Source: CBDEVH01 sp965243565 (lineage in GTDB: Bacteria; Pseudomonadota; Gammaproteobacteria; Tethybacterales; Persebacteraceae). Taken from it: DNA of 64,000 nucleotides. Below, in pieces: positions 62,752-64,000 of the stretch. The translations under genes were made by a program, and so were the position numbers. Each line of letters starts with the position of its first letter. Position 1 is the stretch's first letter. Where the stretch lies: NCBI GenBank assembly GCA_965243565.1, contig OZ251571.1, positions 1,488,001-1,552,000 on the forward strand, written 5' to 3'. Below the pieces are notes generated by a model that did no database searches, had not been told where the DNA came from, and was given only the letters and a program-made list of their open reading frames with translations.

Positions 62752-64000
62752 GCTTAATTCAACGGATGATGTCCACCTTTTCTAATAACAACGAAAAATT
62801 ATTAATACCGTATCGTAAAAAATTAATCGCCATTAACAACTGTGCGTCCAAATACAACGCCAGAACCGATGATGAGTTAAAAGCCGATTTCACACAAATA
62901 AGAGAGCGTGTTAGCAACGGTGAAGACTGCAAGAACGTCCTCGTTGACACATTTGCCATTATTCGCGAAGCTTCTATGCGTACTTTAAAAATGCGCCATT
63001 TTGATGAACAATTATTGGGCGGTATGGCATTGTTTGACGGCAACATTGCCGAAATGAAAACAGGAGAAGGTAAAACACTGTCTGCTACTCTCCCCATTTG
63101 CCTAGAAGCGATGACTGGCAAAGGCGTGCATGTGGTAACAGTTAACGATTACCTCTCGCATCGTGATGCAGGTTGGATGGGCGATCTCTACCGCTTTTTG
63201 GGATTCAGTGTCGGCGTTAACGGCAGCCAAATGAAAGACGAAGTAAAAAGATTTGCTTATAATTGCGACATCACCTACGGCACCAACAACGAATTTGGCT
63301 TTGATTATCTGCGCGACAACATGCGCTACAACAAAATAGCCGGCGTTCAACGCCCACTCAATTTTGCCATTGTTGATGAGGTTGATTCTATTTTAATTGA
63401 CGAAGCACGAACACCGCTTATTATCTCTGGCGAAAGCAGCGAAAACATAACAATTTATAACGCTATTGCAAAAATCGCGACCCATTTTAAACAGGCACCA
63501 ACTGCCGACTCTAAAGGCGATTTTATTATGGACGAAAAATCGCGCAGTATCAATTTAACTGAATCAGGTTTTGAACACGCCGAAAAACTACTCTCTCAAG
63601 CCAAACTTATTCAAGAAGGTGAATCGCTTTATGCGCCCAACAATTTGCCATTGTTACACCATCTGGATGTCGCACTACGGGCATTGCATTTGTTTGTCAA
63701 AGACAAAGATTACGTGGTGCAAGACGACCAAATTATTATTGTAGACGAATTTACCGGCAGACTTATGCCCGGACGACGTTGGGGCGATAACCAACATCAA
63801 GCCGTTGAAGCAAAAGAAGGCACGACCATTCAAAAAGAAAACCAAACGCTCGCTTCTATATCGTTGCAAAATTATTTTCGTCTTTACGGCCGTGTTGCTG
63901 GTATGACAGGTACCGCCAAAACCGAAGCCGAAGAATTTAATTTTATCTACGGACTTAATGTTCTTGAAATTCCCACACACCAAAAAATGGTACGTAACGA
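62748..64000 (+). CDS. secA: Preprotein translocase ATPase SecA (5' part)
   Basis: Motor of the Sec pathway. The gene runs off the right edge; the window has the first 417 codons, through the first nucleotide-binding domain and much of the preprotein-crosslinking domain. Walker A GEGKT (106-110), Walker B DEVD (210-213) and the later EFTGRLMPGRRW and AGMTGTAKTE motifs are visible. The ATG overlaps the M23 peptidase stop (ATGA), with a weak AGGA about 9 bases upstream. Confidence 0.96.
   Translation, partial: MSLIQRMMSTFSNNNEKLLIPYRKKLIAINNCASKYNARTDDELKADFTQIRERVSNGEDCKNVLVDTFAIIREASMRTLKMRHFDEQLLGGMALFDGNIAEMKTGEGKTLSATLPICLEAMTGKGVHVVTVNDYLSHRDAGWMGDLYRFLGFSVGVNGSQMKDEVKRFAYNCDITYGTNNEFGFDYLRDNMRYNKIAGVQRPLNFAIVDEVDSILIDEARTPLIISGESSENITIYNAIAKIATHFKQAPTADSKGDFIMDEKSRSINLTESGFEHAEKLLSQAKLIQEGESLYAPNNLPLLHHLDVALRALHLFVKDKDYVVQDDQIIIVDEFTGRLMPGRRWGDNQHQAVEAKEGTTIQKENQTLASISLQNYFRLYGRVAGMTGTAKTEAEEFNFIYGLNVLEIPTHQKMVRN

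Overview
The window is an AT-rich, very gene-dense stretch of a proteobacterial chromosome. The gene content (kdsD-kdsC-lptC, hemX-hemY, gmk-rpoZ-spoT, mltA, yhdP, glyS, ubiB, a dciA/M23 peptidase/secA block, an rnfE-type subunit) points to Gammaproteobacteria or a close relative. It is Gram-negative (Kdo and LPS transport, Tol-independent envelope lipoproteins, MltA) and respires (aconitase, cytochrome c4, UbiB, cytochrome c maturation protein). Many genes abut or overlap by 4 bases and several normally clustered genes are absent from their usual neighbourhoods, which suggests a streamlined and rearranged genome such as that of a marine or host-associated lineage. The species cannot be named from the sequence alone. 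No rRNA, tRNA, insertion sequence, prophage or CRISPR array was seen.

Layout. 0.1-4.7 kb (+): argE, metK, hemX, hemY. 4.8-7.5 kb (-): acnA. 7.7-11.7 kb (+): a polyamine-type ABC importer (binding protein and two permeases, no ATPase) followed by cytochrome c4. 11.8-19.1 kb (-): GST, cysteine desulfurase, mnmG, parA, parB, kdsD, kdsC, lptC. 19.2-22.2 kb (-): an MFS permease, and leuA with a probable leucine leader peptide and attenuator. 22.4-25.7 kb (+): three tandem, repeat-rich Sel1-like paralogues, two of them frameshifted. 25.9-28.7 kb (+): queA, tgt and an RnfE-type protein. 28.7-32.2 kb (-): an ABC-2 exporter, a GNAT protein and ffh. 32.2-40.9 kb: ccsA-like (+), then apbE, gshB, a glycine-zipper lipoprotein, hemC, ubiB, a DegP/DegQ protease and a DoeA-like M24 protein (-). 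41-47 kb (+): an Ldh2-family reductase, a PuuC-like aldehyde dehydrogenase, gmk, rpoZ, spoT and a DUF192 protein. 47.1-54.1 kb (-): glyS, yhdP, mltA. 54.3-64 kb: sdaA (+), dsbA (-), panB, panC, dnaE (+), dciA (-), an M23 peptidase, and secA running off the right edge.

Functional threads. Tetrapyrrole synthesis (hemC, hemX, hemY) and cytochrome c production; tRNA modification (mnmG, queA, tgt); envelope assembly (kdsC, kdsD, lptC, yhdP, mltA, degQ-like, dsbA, secA, ffh); stringent response (spoT next to rpoZ and gmk); chromosome partition and replication (parAB, dnaE, dciA). A nitrogen-compound uptake and catabolism theme is spread over three sites: the polyamine-type importer, the DoeA-like/Ldh2/PuuC-like cluster, and serine deaminase.

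Most interesting: (1) at the head of many transcription units a good -10 hexamer lies only 5-9 bases before the start codon, which predicts widespread leaderless mRNAs, while a minority of genes (acnA, leuA, the glycine-zipper lipoprotein, potC) carry clear Shine-Dalgarno sequences; (2) a 33-codon leader ORF ending in a leucine cluster and merging into a GC hairpin upstream of leuA; (3) the Sel1 array, built of near-identical 108-base units with +1/-1 frameshifts that cancel; (4) a sharp G/C strand-composition flip across that array, close to mnmG-parAB, which could mark the replication origin.
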